DNA from: Flexivirga meconopsidis
GTDB lineage: Bacteria; Actinomycetota; Actinomycetes; Actinomycetales; Dermatophilaceae
DNA: 64,000 nt
Direction of reading: 5' to 3'
NCBI RefSeq assembly: GCF_026162425.1
Contig: NZ_JAOBQJ010000003.1
Coordinates: 310,001-374,000 of the forward strand
Of the stretch, positions 8,152-17,722 are shown one piece after another. Both the position numbers and the translations under genes were made by a program. Every line of letters starts with the position of its first letter. Within the stretch, counting starts at the first letter, position 1. A model generated the notes under the pieces. The model had not been told where the DNA came from. It did not search any database and saw only the letters and a program-made list of their open reading frames with translations.

Positions 8152-8265
8152 GTCGTCCACTCCTCACTCTTGGGGGCGAATGTTCCTGACAATTATGGAC
8201 AATACGACACCGATAGCGCTTCACCCCAAGGGGTGCTGTTGCGTTGCTGCTGGAACACTGGCCGC

Positions 8266-9162
8266 ATGACGAGCCCGATCGAACTGCCCGGTTTCGCCCA
8301 CGTCTACTCCGGCAAGGTGCGCGATCTCTACGCCCCGCTGGACGCCGCCGGAGCACCCCGTGACGACCAGGTGCTGCTGGTCGCCTCCGACCGGATGTCC
8401 GCCTACGACTTCGTGCTCCGCACCCCGATCCCGGACAAGGGCAAGGTGCTGACCCAGCTGTCGCTGTGGTGGTTCGAGCAGCTCGCGCCGTTGGTGCCCA
8501 ATCAGGTGATCACCACCGATGTGCCGGCGGCGGTCGCCGGTCGCGCGGTGCTGGTCGAGCGGCTCGACATGGTGCCGGTCGAGTGCGTGGCTCGCGCCTA
8601 CCTCACCGGCAACGGACTGGCCGAATATGAAGCGGACGGAACCGTTTCCGGGCTGAAGCTGCCGGCCGGACTCGTGGACGGCTCGCGGATCGACCCGCCG
8701 GTCTTCACGCCGTCGACGAAGGCGCCGATGGGAGAGCACGACGAGCCGATGCCGTATGCCGACGTCGAGGCCGCGGTCGGAGCCGACCGGGCTGCTCAGC
8801 TGCGCGATCTCACCGTGCGGATCCTGGTGCGGGCCAACGAGATTGCCGCGCCGAAGGGGGTGCTGATCGCCGACACGAAGGTGGAGTACGGCGTGCGCCC
8901 GGACGGCGAGCTGGTGCTGGCTGACGAGGTGCTGACCCCCGACTCCTCACGCTTCTGGCCAGCGGCGGACTGGCAGCCCGGGCGCCGGCAGGCGTCATAC
9001 GACAAGCAATTCGTGCGTGACTGGCTCACCTCGCCGGCCAGTGGCTGGGACCGCGCCTCCGGAGAGGAGCCGCCGGCGCTGCCCGACGACGTTGTCGAGC
9101 GCACCCGGGCGAAGTATGTCGAGGCCTACGAGACGATCACCGGGAGCACCTTCGAGGCCTGA
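8266..9162 (+). CDS. purC: Phosphoribosylaminoimidazole-succinocarboxamide synthase (SAICAR synthetase)
   Basis: A 298-residue enzyme that joins aspartate to CAIR in purine synthesis. Signatures include YSGKVRDLY near the N terminus (ATP-binding), PVECVARAYLTGNG, FTPSTKAPMGEHDEP and IADTKVEYG, all typical of the long actinobacterial/eukaryotic-type PurC. No Shine-Dalgarno sequence is evident before the ATG; ACACT lies 7 bases upstream and may be part of a weak -10 of a leaderless transcript. Confidence 0.95.
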   Translation: MTSPIELPGFAHVYSGKVRDLYAPLDAAGAPRDDQVLLVASDRMSAYDFVLRTPIPDKGKVLTQLSLWWFEQLAPLVPNQVITTDVPAAVAGRAVLVERLDMVPVECVARAYLTGNGLAEYEADGTVSGLKLPAGLVDGSRIDPPVFTPSTKAPMGEHDEPMPYADVEAAVGADRAAQLRDLTVRILVRANEIAAPKGVLIADTKVEYGVRPDGELVLADEVLTPDSSRFWPAADWQPGRRQASYDKQFVRDWLTSPASGWDRASGEEPPALPDDVVERTRAKYVEAYETITGSTFEA

Positions 9163-10539
9163 TCAGACGGCGTCCGCTGAGCGGCCGGTGCTGCGGTGGC
9201 CGAGGACGCTCACCTCGATCATCAGCAGCACCATTGCGGCTGCGACGACGGCGAACACCGGGCCGCTGCCGTGGCCATCGAGCACCGGCAGCAGGATGAA
9301 CGGCAGGAACGCCGTGACCAGCTTCGACAGCGAATACGCAATGCCCGCAGCGGTGCCGCGGATCGCCGTCGGGTAGGAGTCGGCGAGGTAGACGTGGTAG
9401 GCGTTGGAGAAGAGGTTGGACGCCACGCTGTAGAGGAAGCCGGCCAGGATGATCTGCGTGCGGCCGTCGGCGAGCCCGAACCAGAGACCGAACGCCGCCA
9501 TGAGACCGGCGGTGGAGACCACCAGCACCTTGCGCTCGACGCGCTCCACGATCGGCACCGCCAGGATCGAGCCGAGCGGGTAACCGAGGTAGGACAGGGC
9601 CACGAACAGCAGGGAACTGGTGACGCTGTAGCCCTTGGCGACCAGTGCGAGGGGTGCGACCGTGCCGAAACCGTAGTAGCCGAAGACCTCGAGGGCCGAC
9701 ATCAGCCAGAGCATCACGCTGCGCTTGGTGTAGGGCGGCCGGAACAGCGACCGGATCGAGATCTGCTGTGCGCGAGGGGGTTTCAGGGTCGGATCCGGCT
9801 CAGTCAGCTGATGACCCTCCGCGATCGCCTGCTGCTCGAAGCGGGTCGTGATCGCGTCGGCCTCCTCGGTGCGACCCTGGGTCTCCAGCCAGCGTGGCGA
9901 CTCCGGCAGGCCGCGACGGACGAACCAGACGACGACCGATCCGATCGAGCCGATCACGAACAGGTAGCGCCAGCCGTCGATGCCCAAGGGTTGCAACGGA
10001 GTCAGCCACCGGGCGAGGAAACCGACCGCCGGCACCCCGAGGAACGAGACCGTATAGGCCCAGGAGATGAGCCGACCGCGGGCGTTCTTCGGCAGGATGT
10101 CGGACAGGTAGGAGTCGCCAAGTGCGTATTCGGCGCCGATGCCGATGCCGGCGAAGAAGCGGGTGACGACCAGGAACGTGGCGTTGGGGCTGAACGCGCC
10201 GAGCAGCGAAAACGTCGAGTAGAAAAGCAGATTGACCATGAAGGCCGAGCGCCGGCCGACCCGGTCGGCGAAGCGGCCCATCAGGATCGCGCCGAGGAAC
10301 TGGCCGATGAACGCCGACGCCAGCAGCCACTTGAGCTGGTCGCCTCCGAGGTCGAACTGGTTCTTCAGCACCACCGAGATGGTGCCGGCCAGGAAGTTCT
10401 CATAGGCGTCGAAGAACAACCCGAGTCCGATGACTCCCGTCGCCACCCAGTGGAGGCGGGTGACCGGGAGCCGGTCCAGGCGGGCGGAGATCGACGGCAC
10501 TGCAGTGCTGCTGGGCTGCTCGGGGTGCTGGATAGACAC
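9163..10539 (-). CDS. MFS transporter, sugar-porter/aromatic-acid-symporter type
   Basis: A 458-residue transporter with about twelve membrane segments in two halves. The loop 2-3 signature GRFADRVGRRSAF and the loop after segment 6 (PESPRWLETQGRTEEA) are of the sugar-porter/SV2-like and aromatic-acid:H+ symporter groups. The substrate is not predictable. It lies 46 bp downstream of purL on the same strand and may be co-transcribed with it, which would allow a purine- or nucleobase-related substrate, but that is conjecture. It is convergent with purC and separated from its stop by no gap. Confidence 0.85.
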   Translation of the reverse strand: MSIQHPEQPSSTAVPSISARLDRLPVTRLHWVATGVIGLGLFFDAYENFLAGTISVVLKNQFDLGGDQLKWLLASAFIGQFLGAILMGRFADRVGRRSAFMVNLLFYSTFSLLGAFSPNATFLVVTRFFAGIGIGAEYALGDSYLSDILPKNARGRLISWAYTVSFLGVPAVGFLARWLTPLQPLGIDGWRYLFVIGSIGSVVVWFVRRGLPESPRWLETQGRTEEADAITTRFEQQAIAEGHQLTEPDPTLKPPRAQQISIRSLFRPPYTKRSVMLWLMSALEVFGYYGFGTVAPLALVAKGYSVTSSLLFVALSYLGYPLGSILAVPIVERVERKVLVVSTAGLMAAFGLWFGLADGRTQIILAGFLYSVASNLFSNAYHVYLADSYPTAIRGTAAGIAYSLSKLVTAFLPFILLPVLDGHGSGPVFAVVAAAMVLLMIEVSVLGHRSTGRSADAV

Positions 10540-10585
10540 CCGAAGCAGCGTAGCGAGCGATGGCGCCGCGTGCGCCCGATGTGAG

Positions 10586-13500
10586 CTAGTCGACGTGGGC
10601 GCGCGCGTTGCGGAACATCCGCAGCCACGGGCTCGGGTCCTGGGCCGGACCGTCTGTCCAGGACACCTGGATGTTGCGCTGCACCCGCTCCGGGTGCGGC
10701 ATCATCGCGGTGAACCGACCATCGGGCGTGGTGACCGCGGTCAGACCGTCGGGGGAACCGTTCGGATTGGCCGGGTAGGTAGACGCTGGAGCACCGGAGG
10801 CATCGACGAAACGCATTGCCCGGTGCACAGTTTCGAGGTTGCCGCGGACGGAGAAGTCCGCCCGTCCCTCGCCGTGCGCGACCGCGATCGGCAGCAGACT
10901 CCCCGTCATACCGGAGAAGAAGAGTGAGGGTGAGTCGAGCACTTCGACCTGGCTGAGGCGTGCTTCGTACTGCTCGGACAGGTTGCGGGTGAAGCGCGGC
11001 CACGCGTCGGTGCCGGGGATGAGCTCGGCGAGTGCGGCGAACATCTGACAGCCGTTGCAGATGCCGAGACCGAAGGTGTCCGGCCGGTGGAAGAAACCGC
11101 CGAAGACGTCCCGCAGCCGCTCGTTGAACAACACCGAGCGGGCCCACCCCTCACCGGCGCCGAGCGTGTCGCCGTAGGAGAAGCCGCCGCAGGCGACCAG
11201 GCCGGCGACGTCGGTGAGGTCGTGGCGACCGGCCTGCAGGTCGGTCATGTGCACGTCGACGGCCTCGAAACCCGCGCGGTGGAAGGCGAATGCGGTCTCC
11301 ACGTGGGAGTTGACGCCCTGCTCGCGCAGGATCGCGACCCTGGGCTTCGCGCCCAGATTGAGGTAGGGCGCGGCGACGTCCTCCGTCGGGTCGAAGCTGG
11401 GGCGCACGTTCAGCCCGGGTGACGGCGCGCCGACCGACGAGTGCTCCTGGTCCGCGCATTCCGGGTTGTCGCGGAGCGCGCTGATGCGCCAGGACACTTC
11501 GTCCCAGGCCTGTGCGAGGTCGCGAGTGGGCTCGCTGAGCGCGACCTGGCCGTCGATGGCGACGGTCACGGTCGCGTCGGTGGTGGGTCGGCCGAGGAAG
11601 TGCGCGAGCTCGGTGAGCCCGGCGTCCTCGATCGCCTGCTCGACGTCAGCCCGCCGGGCGAGGGGCACCTCCAGAACGGCGCCGAGCTCCTCGGTGAGCA
11701 GCGACTCGACCGATGGCAGGTCGACGCTGACGCCGCAGCCGCCGGCGAAGGCCAGCTCGGCGAGGGTCGCCCAGAGGCCGCCGTCCGAACGGTCGTGGTA
11801 TGCGCAGATCAGCCCCTCGGCCCGCAGTCGCGCGACGAGCCGGACGAGCGCGAGCAAGCGCTCCGGGTCGTCCAGATCGGCTGGGGCGCCGCCGAATTCG
11901 CCGTGAACCTGGGCTGCGATCGAACCGCCGAGGCGGTGTTTGCCGGCGCCGAGGTCGACGAGCAGCAGCTCGGTGTCGGCGTCCGGGTGCAGTTGCGGCG
12001 TCAGCGTGCCACGCACGTCTGGCAACGACGCGAAGGCAGTCACCACGAGCGAGACCGGGGAGCGGACCTCGCGGGCGTCGCCGTCGGCCTCCCAGCGGGT
12101 GCTCATCGACAGGCTGTCCTTACCGACCGGCACGCTCACGCCGAGGGCGGGGCACAACTCCATCGCGACTGCGTGCACGGTGTCGTAAAGCGCCGCGTCC
12201 TCACCAGGGCGACCGGCTGCGGCCATCCAGTTGCACGACAACTTCACCCCGTCGAGCGTGGCAATCGGTGCCGCGATCAGGTTGGTGATCGACTCACCGA
12301 CGGCCATGCGACCGGAGGCCGGGGCGTCGACGGCGGCGATCGGGGTGCGCTCACCGGAGGTCATCGCCTGCCCGGCGAATCCGCTCAGGTCGGAGAGGGT
12401 TACGGCCACATCGGCGACCGGCACCTGCCAGGGGCCTACCATCTGGTCGCGGTGCGTGAGGCCACCGACCGTGCGGTCGGCGATCGTGATCAGGAAGCGC
12501 TTGCTCGCCACCGTCGGGTGCCGCAGGACGGCGTAGGCGAGCTCGCGCAGGTCGACGTCGGCGAGGTCGAGGGCGTCGCTGGAATGCGGCAGGCGGGCCG
12601 CGTCGCGGGTCATCCGCGGCGGTTTGCCGAGCAACACCTCCATCGGCATGTCGATCGGGGTGTCCGAGACGCCGGCCTCGTCGACGATCAGCAGGCCGTC
12701 GTCCGACGCGGTGCCGATCACTGCGAAGGGGCAGCGTTCACGCTCGGCCAGCCGCGCGAATTCCTCGAGCGAATCCGGAGCAATCGCAAGCACATAACGC
12801 TCCTGCGACTCGTTGCACCAGATCTCCTTCGGCGAGAGACCGCGCTCCTCGAGCGGGACCGCGTCGAGGTGGAAGCGCGCACCGAGGCCGGCGTCGTCGA
12901 CAAGCTCGGGGAAGGCGTTGGACAGGCCACCCGCGCCGACGTCGTGGATCGCCAGGATCGGGTTGTTCTCGCCGAGCGACCAGCAGTGGTTGATCACCTC
13001 CTGCGCCCGGCGTTCGATCTCCGGGTTGCCGCGCTGCACCGAGTCGAAGTCGAGGTCGGCAGCATTGTCACCGGACGCCATCGACGAGGCGGCGCCGCCG
13101 CCCATGCCGATGCGCATGCCGGGACCGCCGAGCTGCACCAGGAGCGACCCGCTTGGGAACCGGACCTTCTCGGTCTGGCTCGCGCTGATCGCACCGAGAC
13201 CGCCGGCGCTCATGATCGGTTTGTGGTAGCCGCGGCGGATGCCGTCGACGGTCTGCTCGTAGACCCGGAAGAACCCGCCCAGCCCCGGCCGCCCGAACTC
13301 GTTGTTGAAGGCGGCGGCACCGATCGGTCCGTCGAGCATGATGTCGAGTGGGGTGGCGATGTGCTCCGGTGCGCCGTATCGCTCGATCTCCCAGGGCTCT
13401 TCGGTGTCCGGCAGGTGCAGGTTGGAGACGACGAAGCCGGTCAGTCCGGCCTTCGGCTGTGAGCCACGACCGGTCGCGCCCTCGTCGCGGATCTCGCCGC

Positions 13501-14461
13501 CTGCACCGGTCGCCGCCCCCGCGAAGGGTGAGATCGCCGTCGGGTGGTTGTGCGTCTCGACCTTCATCAGCACGTGCACGTCGTCGGCGCGTTCGACGTA
13601 CTTGCTTGGTGCGTCAGGGGATTCGGGGATCCACCGGGTGATCGTGCCGCCCTGCATGATCGACGCGTTGTCCTTGTAGGCCACGATCGTGCCGGCACCG
13701 GCCACTTCCTCGGTGTGCCGGATCATCCCGAACAGCGACGCAGTCTGCGGCTGCCCGTCGACGATGAAATCGGCGTTGAAGATCTTGTGCCGGCAGTGCT
13801 CGGAGTTGGCCTGTGCGAACATCATCAGCTCGACGTCGCTGGGGTTGCGCTGCAGCCCGGTGAACGAGTCGACCAGGTAGTCGATCTCATCGTCGGACAG
13901 GGCGAGCCCGAGCTGGGCGTTCGCACTCTCGAGCGCGTCGCGCCCGCCGCCGAGCACGTCGATGCGCTCCATCGGCCCGGCATCTGGCTCGTCGAAAAGG
14001 GTGGTCGCCTGCTCGCGCGAGTCGAGCACGCTCTGCGTCATACGGTCGTGCAGGAGTGCGGCAACAGCAGTGCGCTCATCGTCGGTGAGCGGCCCGGTCT
14101 GCAGGGCGAACTCGGTGACCCGCTCGACCCGGTGGATGTCGAAGCCACAGCTGTGCGCGATGTCGGTCGCCTTGGACGCCCACGGGGAGACGGTGCCGAC
14201 GCGGGGGCTGACGACGATCGTCTCGGTGTCGCCGCTGACCGGCTGGTATGCCGGGCCGTAGGTCAGCAGCTCGGCGAGCTGCTGCTCGGCGCGGTCGTCC
14301 AGCGGCTGGTCGGTGGCGACCAGGTGCACGAACCGTCCCGACACGCCGGTGATCTGCGGGGCGACGGCCTGCAGCCGGGTGAGCAGCGCTGCTGCGCGGA
14401 AGGGTGAGAGGGCGGCGCCGCCGTCGAAGGTGGTGAGCGACAGGCCGTGGGTCGGCGTCAT
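10586..14461 (-). CDS. purL: Phosphoribosylformylglycinamidine synthase, single-chain (long) form
   Basis: FGAM synthase of 1291 residues, the fourth step of purine synthesis. The N-terminal PurS-like domain, the two AIRS-like synthetase halves (signature [12 protein letters not shown] near 220) and a C-terminal class I glutaminase are all in one chain. The glutaminase has its nucleophile Cys in [11 protein letters not shown] and the His/Glu pair in MMPHPERV. Most actinobacteria instead encode PurS, PurQ and a short PurL separately; the fused form is usual in Proteobacteria and eukaryotes. The gene follows the PPOX gene on the same strand. Its Shine-Dalgarno region (TTGGAG) can pair with upstream sequence. 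Confidence 0.96.
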   Translation of the reverse strand: MTPTHGLSLTTFDGGAALSPFRAAALLTRLQAVAPQITGVSGRFVHLVATDQPLDDRAEQQLAELLTYGPAYQPVSGDTETIVVSPRVGTVSPWASKATDIAHSCGFDIHRVERVTEFALQTGPLTDDERTAVAALLHDRMTQSVLDSREQATTLFDEPDAGPMERIDVLGGGRDALESANAQLGLALSDDEIDYLVDSFTGLQRNPSDVELMMFAQANSEHCRHKIFNADFIVDGQPQTASLFGMIRHTEEVAGAGTIVAYKDNASIMQGGTITRWIPESPDAPSKYVERADDVHVLMKVETHNHPTAISPFAGAATGAGGEIRDEGATGRGSQPKAGLTGFVVSNLHLPDTEEPWEIERYGAPEHIATPLDIMLDGPIGAAAFNNEFGRPGLGGFFRVYEQTVDGIRRGYHKPIMSAGGLGAISASQTEKVRFPSGSLLVQLGGPGMRIGMGGGAASSMASGDNAADLDFDSVQRGNPEIERRAQEVINHCWSLGENNPILAIHDVGAGGLSNAFPELVDDAGLGARFHLDAVPLEERGLSPKEIWCNESQERYVLAIAPDSLEEFARLAERERCPFAVIGTASDDGLLIVDEAGVSDTPIDMPMEVLLGKPPRMTRDAARLPHSSDALDLADVDLRELAYAVLRHPTVASKRFLITIADRTVGGLTHRDQMVGPWQVPVADVAVTLSDLSGFAGQAMTSGERTPIAAVDAPASGRMAVGESITNLIAAPIATLDGVKLSCNWMAAAGRPGEDAALYDTVHAVAMELCPALGVSVPVGKDSLSMSTRWEADGDAREVRSPVSLVVTAFASLPDVRGTLTPQLHPDADTELLLVDLGAGKHRLGGSIAAQVHGEFGGAPADLDDPERLLALVRLVARLRAEGLICAYHDRSDGGLWATLAELAFAGGCGVSVDLPSVESLLTEELGAVLEVPLARRADVEQAIEDAGLTELAHFLGRPTTDATVTVAIDGQVALSEPTRDLAQAWDEVSWRISALRDNPECADQEHSSVGAPSPGLNVRPSFDPTEDVAAPYLNLGAKPRVAILREQGVNSHVETAFAFHRAGFEAVDVHMTDLQAGRHDLTDVAGLVACGGFSYGDTLGAGEGWARSVLFNERLRDVFGGFFHRPDTFGLGICNGCQMFAALAELIPGTDAWPRFTRNLSEQYEARLSQVEVLDSPSLFFSGMTGSLLPIAVAHGEGRADFSVRGNLETVHRAMRFVDASGAPASTYPANPNGSPDGLTAVTTPDGRFTAMMPHPERVQRNIQVSWTDGPAQDPSPWLRMFRNARAHVD

Positions 14462-14474
14462 GGGTGTGCGGGCT

Positions 14475-14543
14475 CCAAGGCTCTAGCCGGTATGACGCTC
14501 CAGGGTATCGAGGCGCCCGGCGCCGTCGGCACGCGAGCCTTGG
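14475..14543 (-). promoter_or_regulatory. Possible start-site-masking hairpin in front of purL
   Basis: On the minus strand CCAAGGCTC (14543-14535) is perfectly complementary to GAGCCTTGG (14483-14475), whose 3' end overlaps the purL Shine-Dalgarno TTGGAG. The 51-base loop contains a second short palindrome GGCGCCGGGCGCC. If formed, the stem would hide the ribosome-binding site. The structure could also serve as a partial terminator for the PPOX gene. Confidence 0.35.
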
Positions 14544-14546
14544 CCG

Positions 14547-14966
14547 TCAGCGAGCGGAGCCGTAGATGCGGTCGACGTGCAGGTGCAGCGGCACGCGCCG
14601 GTCGGCGACCATCGCCGCGCGGTAGTCGTCCCAGTCGGGGTGTTCGCCGTTCACCGCGCGGTAGATGGAGATGAGCTCCTCCACGCTGGCGTCGTCGGGC
14701 GTCTGCGCCACGGGCAGCAGCGTCGCCGTGGCGTCGACGGCGGCGTAGGACCAGCCGCCCTTCCCGTTGACCAGCAAGGTCGCCCGGGGGTCGCGGCGCA
14801 GATTGGCGGTTTTGGCCCGTCCGTCGGTGATCGAGACCCGGATCAGGTCGCGCTCCGGGTCGTAGGTACAGCTCACGTTGGACAGCTGCGGGCGTCCGTC
14901 CCGCCGGATTGTCGCGAGCGTGGCGAGGTGGCTGGCTGCGATGAGGTCCTGTAGCGCATCGGTCAT
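14547..14966 (-). CDS. PPOX-class (Rv1155-like) F420- or flavin-dependent enzyme
   Basis: A 139-residue split-barrel protein of the pyridoxamine-phosphate-oxidase superfamily. LATLATIRRDGRPQLSNVSCTYD at the N terminus, followed by ITDGRAKTANLRRDPRATL, is the Rv1155 subgroup pattern; those proteins bind F420 or FMN and act as reductases in actinobacteria. The natural substrate is unknown. It is the gene upstream of purL on the same strand. Confidence 0.88.
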   Translation of the reverse strand: MTDALQDLIAASHLATLATIRRDGRPQLSNVSCTYDPERDLIRVSITDGRAKTANLRRDPRATLLVNGKGGWSYAAVDATATLLPVAQTPDDASVEELISIYRAVNGEHPDWDDYRAAMVADRRVPLHLHVDRIYGSAR

Positions 14967-14989
14967 CGGGACTCCTTTGGTATGACGAA

Positions 14990-15481
14990 TCAGTCGCGGC
15001 GGTAGACGCCGACGAGCACTGCGTAATCGGGTGCGCCGGGCGGCGCTTCGGGTAGCTCGTCGACGAGTTGGTCGAGATACGCCGCGAGGTGCTCGGCCTG
15101 CTCATGAGTGAGCCGGACCCGGCGGCTGTTGAGCAGGTGGTTGTTGTCGTGCGGGATCTCCTCGGCCATGGTCGCCAACATCGCGCGTGTCGCCGCGCCG
15201 TCGTCCCCGGGCGTGAACTCCAGTCGCCGCGCAACGGGCAGGAAGTACTGCTCGGTGCCGCCGCGGACGGTGCGGGTCGGTCCCTGCTGGACCAGGCCCG
15301 CATCCAGCAGCACCCGCAGGTGGTGGGAAACGTTGCCCTTATTGGTTTTTGCCAACCTCGAGAGCTGGCTGATGGTTGCGCCCTCGACCGGCAGGGCGCG
15401 TAACAGCCGATGACGGAGTGGGTGCTCGAGGGCGCGGCGCTGCGCCGGGCTGTCGACGACCAGGCATTCGGGCAGTTTCAC
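14990..15481 (-). CDS. ArsR-type winged-helix regulator
   Basis: A 163-residue regulator with an N-terminal HTH of the ArsR/HTH_20 kind: HRLLRALPVEGATISQLSRL, then KGNVSHHLRVLLDAGLVQ and a wing. The C-terminal half contains RVRLTHEQAEHLAAYLDQLV, common in actinobacterial regulators of this size. It has no obvious metal-binding Cys/His set. The GTG at 15481 opens the conserved part; no ribosome-binding site is clear. It diverges from the S41-protease-like gene, which is its likely target. Confidence 0.82.
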   Translation of the reverse strand: MKLPECLVVDSPAQRRALEHPLRHRLLRALPVEGATISQLSRLAKTNKGNVSHHLRVLLDAGLVQQGPTRTVRGGTEQYFLPVARRLEFTPGDDGAATRAMLATMAEEIPHDNNHLLNSRRVRLTHEQAEHLAAYLDQLVDELPEAPPGAPDYAVLVGVYRRD

Positions 15482-15538
15482 CCGATCAAGCGTCAAGAGT
15501 TGTTGGCATCGTGTCAACGGTTCGGCTGGACTTGGCGC

Positions 15539-16393
15539 ATGGCAGCGAATGATGACCGGATCATCGACGAACTGCGCACCGCGGTCCGCGACAACTATGT
15601 CTTTGCCGACCGCGGAAATGCGATAGCCGACGCCTTCCAGCCGGACGGTATGCCAACGCAGGATCCGGCCGGTTTCGCCGAGACAGCAACGGCCCGGCTG
15701 CGTGAGCTGAGTTCGGACCTGCACCTGCGCGTGCGGCATCGCCCGGAGGGAGCCATGGATAGCTTCGGCGAAGAGGCGTATCGCGACCTCTACCGTCGCG
15801 AGGCGATCGCGAACGCCGGTGGGGTCTGGCGTGTTACGCGCCTCGGAGACGGCATTGGGCTGCTCGAGGTGGCACCGTACCTGTCGCCGATGCCGATGGC
15901 TCAGCCCTATCTCGACGCCGCGTTCGGGCTGCTCGCCGGCGTCGAGCGGCTGGTGATCGACCTGCGCGAAGGTCGTGGCGGTACGCCGGAGTCGGTGGCC
16001 TACCTGTGTGGCTTCCTGCTCGGTGCCGAGCCGGTGCATCTGCAGGACATCGTGCAGCGCGACGGGAGCGCGCAGCAGTTCTGGACCAACCCGACGCAAC
16101 GCCGGTTGCCTGACGATGTGCCGGTCGCCGTGCTGACCAGCGGGACCACCTTCTCCGGCTGCGAAGAGATTGCCTACAACCTGCAATCGCAAGGCAGGGC
16201 AACGGTCTTCGGCGAAGTCACCGGCGGAGGCGCCCACCCGGTGGAAGTCTTCCGGCTGACCGACGTGCTCGAGGCGACGGTGCCGGTCGCGCGCTCGGTG
16301 AATGCGGTCACCGGGACCAACTGGGAGGGGACTGGCGTCATACCCGATGTCGAGTGTCCGGCGAGCGAGGCGCTCGATCGGGTCAGGGAATGA
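15539..16393 (+). CDS. S41-family (tail-specific) peptidase-like protein
   Basis: A 284-residue protein with an N-terminal helical region of the IRBP/S41-N type (IIDELRTAVRDNYVF) and a ClpP/crotonase-fold catalytic domain. The candidate nucleophile is the Ser in TSGTTFSGCEEIAYNL with Glu/Asn of the same helix, and RLVIDLREGRGG is the usual oxyanion segment. No signal peptide and no PDZ domain are seen, so it is probably cytoplasmic and of the tricorn/IRBP-like kind; substrate unknown. The ATG at 15539 starts the conserved N-terminal domain. Its 3' end overlaps the convergent nei gene by 11 bp. Confidence 0.8.
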   Translation: MAANDDRIIDELRTAVRDNYVFADRGNAIADAFQPDGMPTQDPAGFAETATARLRELSSDLHLRVRHRPEGAMDSFGEEAYRDLYRREAIANAGGVWRVTRLGDGIGLLEVAPYLSPMPMAQPYLDAAFGLLAGVERLVIDLREGRGGTPESVAYLCGFLLGAEPVHLQDIVQRDGSAQQFWTNPTQRRLPDDVPVAVLTSGTTFSGCEEIAYNLQSQGRATVFGEVTGGGAHPVEVFRLTDVLEATVPVARSVNAVTGTNWEGTGVIPDVECPASEALDRVRE

Positions 16394-17219
16394 CCTTGCG
16401 ACGACGGGACCGCGGCTGACAATGCTTGCACCAGAAGAGGTTTCGCCCGGCGAGCTCCTTCACCGACACCGTCGTGCCACAGACCAGACACGGCAGGCCG
16501 GCGCGACGATAGACGTAGACCTCGCCACCATGTTTGTCCACTCGCGGATCACGGCCCATCGCCTCTGGGGTGTGCTCGGGGTAGACGGTGTCGATCCGCC
16601 CGTCGCGGACGCCGAGTGGCATCAGCTCGGTCAGGTCGTCCCATAGAGCGTCGAATTCGCTTCTGCGCAGGTACTTCCCGGACATCATCGGGTCGATGCG
16701 GTGCCGAAAAAGTGTCTCGGCGCGGTAGATGTTGCCGACCCCGGCAAAGATCTTCTGGTCCATCATCAACACCGCGATCGGCGTGCTGGACCGGTGGATC
16801 CGCGCCCAGGCGACCTCGGGGTCGGCGTCGGCCCGCAGCGGGTCGGGGCCGAGCTTGCTGATGATCTCTGCGATGTCGTCGGGTGAGCGCAGCTGGCAGA
16901 CGTTGGGTCCGCGCAGCTCCATCGTCACGTCCGGGCTGTATGCCGTCAGGCGCCACCGGGCGTTCTCGGTCGGCGGCTCGGCTTCGGGAAAGAAGAAGAA
17001 CTTGCCAATCAATCCGAGGTGGATGTGCACCTGATCGGGCACCTCGGCGAACCTCAGGAACATGTGCTTGCCGAACGCCTCGGCAGCCTCCAACTCGCGA
17101 CCGTCGAGCAGCGCAGCCTCGGTGAACTTGCCCTGCGGGCTGGTGGAATGCACTGCGCGGTGCCCGAATTCGCGGTTCAGCTCACCGGCGATGCGGTGCG
17201 TGACGTGGCCCTCCGGCAT
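16383..17219 (-). CDS. Fpg/Nei-family DNA glycosylase (endonuclease VIII-like)
   Basis: A 278-residue base-excision-repair enzyme. The mature N terminus is PEGH (catalytic Pro2 and Glu3). The H2TH region contains QKIFAGVGNIYRAE with the conserved Lys/Asn, and a zinc finger of four cysteines (CLVCG...FWCKHC) closes the protein. PEGH rather than PELP points to the Nei branch (mycobacterial Nei2-like) that acts on oxidised pyrimidines. It lies directly before panD on the same strand with a 3-bp gap, so they may be co-transcribed. Confidence 0.92.
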   Translation of the reverse strand: MPEGHVTHRIAGELNREFGHRAVHSTSPQGKFTEAALLDGRELEAAEAFGKHMFLRFAEVPDQVHIHLGLIGKFFFFPEAEPPTENARWRLTAYSPDVTMELRGPNVCQLRSPDDIAEIISKLGPDPLRADADPEVAWARIHRSSTPIAVLMMDQKIFAGVGNIYRAETLFRHRIDPMMSGKYLRRSEFDALWDDLTELMPLGVRDGRIDTVYPEHTPEAMGRDPRVDKHGGEVYVYRRAGLPCLVCGTTVSVKELAGRNLFWCKHCQPRSRRRKVIP

Positions 17220-17222
17220 ACC

Positions 17223-17642
17223 TCAGGCCGATGCCGGGTGGCGTGGGTCCTTGAGGCCGCTGTCCTCCGGGGCCGATGCGGGGTCGTGCCCGCAGTCGAG
17301 CGCCTTGTTGTGCTCGTCGACGAAGACGACGTTGCCGGTGAAGCCGCGTGCCTCGTCGTCGTCGACCTGGCCGTAACCGATGATGATGACCAGGTCGCCC
17401 ACGTTGATCAGGTGGGCGGCCGCCCCGTTGATGCCGATGATCCCGCTGCCGGCGTCGCCGGTGATGACGTAGGTGGTCAGGCGGTTGCCGTTGGTGATGT
17501 CGACGACGTCGACCTGCTCGCCCTCGAGCAGATCCGCATCTTGCATGAGCAGCGCGTCGATGGTGATCGAACCGACGTAGTGCAGGTCGGCCTGCGTCAC
17601 CGTCGCGCGGTGGATCTTGGACTTCATCATCGTCCGGAGCAT
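17223..17642 (-). CDS. panD: Aspartate 1-decarboxylase proenzyme
   Basis: A 139-residue pyruvoyl enzyme that makes beta-alanine for pantothenate. The self-cleavage site Gly24-Ser25 is visible in [10 protein letters not shown], preceded by [14 protein letters not shown] with the conserved Lys9; NGAAAHL is the usual active-site loop. Length and C-terminal extension match the mycobacterial enzyme. Start ATG 17642; upstream lies a hairpin built from an inverted GTATGNCG pair that separates it from the ABC-transporter operon. Confidence 0.96.
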   Translation of the reverse strand: MLRTMMKSKIHRATVTQADLHYVGSITIDALLMQDADLLEGEQVDVVDITNGNRLTTYVITGDAGSGIIGINGAAAHLINVGDLVIIIGYGQVDDDEARGFTGNVVFVDEHNKALDCGHDPASAPEDSGLKDPRHPASA

Positions 17643-17664
17643 GGCCCGATCGTAGTCGCGGCGG

Positions 17665-17698
17665 CCGCGCCATACCGCTTCGGTCGGGTATGGCGCGG
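17665..17698. terminator. Hairpin made of an inverted pair of the GTATGNCG word
   Basis: Perfect 12-bp arms CCGCGCCATACC (17665-17676) and GGTATGGCGCGG (17687-17698) around GCTTCGGTCG. It lies between the stop codon of the substrate-binding protein and the panD start, on the proper side to end the ABC operon. Each arm carries one copy of the window's over-represented octamer. Confidence 0.8.
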
Positions 17699-17722
17699 GT
17701 CGCGATCGCCGGGAGGGCGTGC

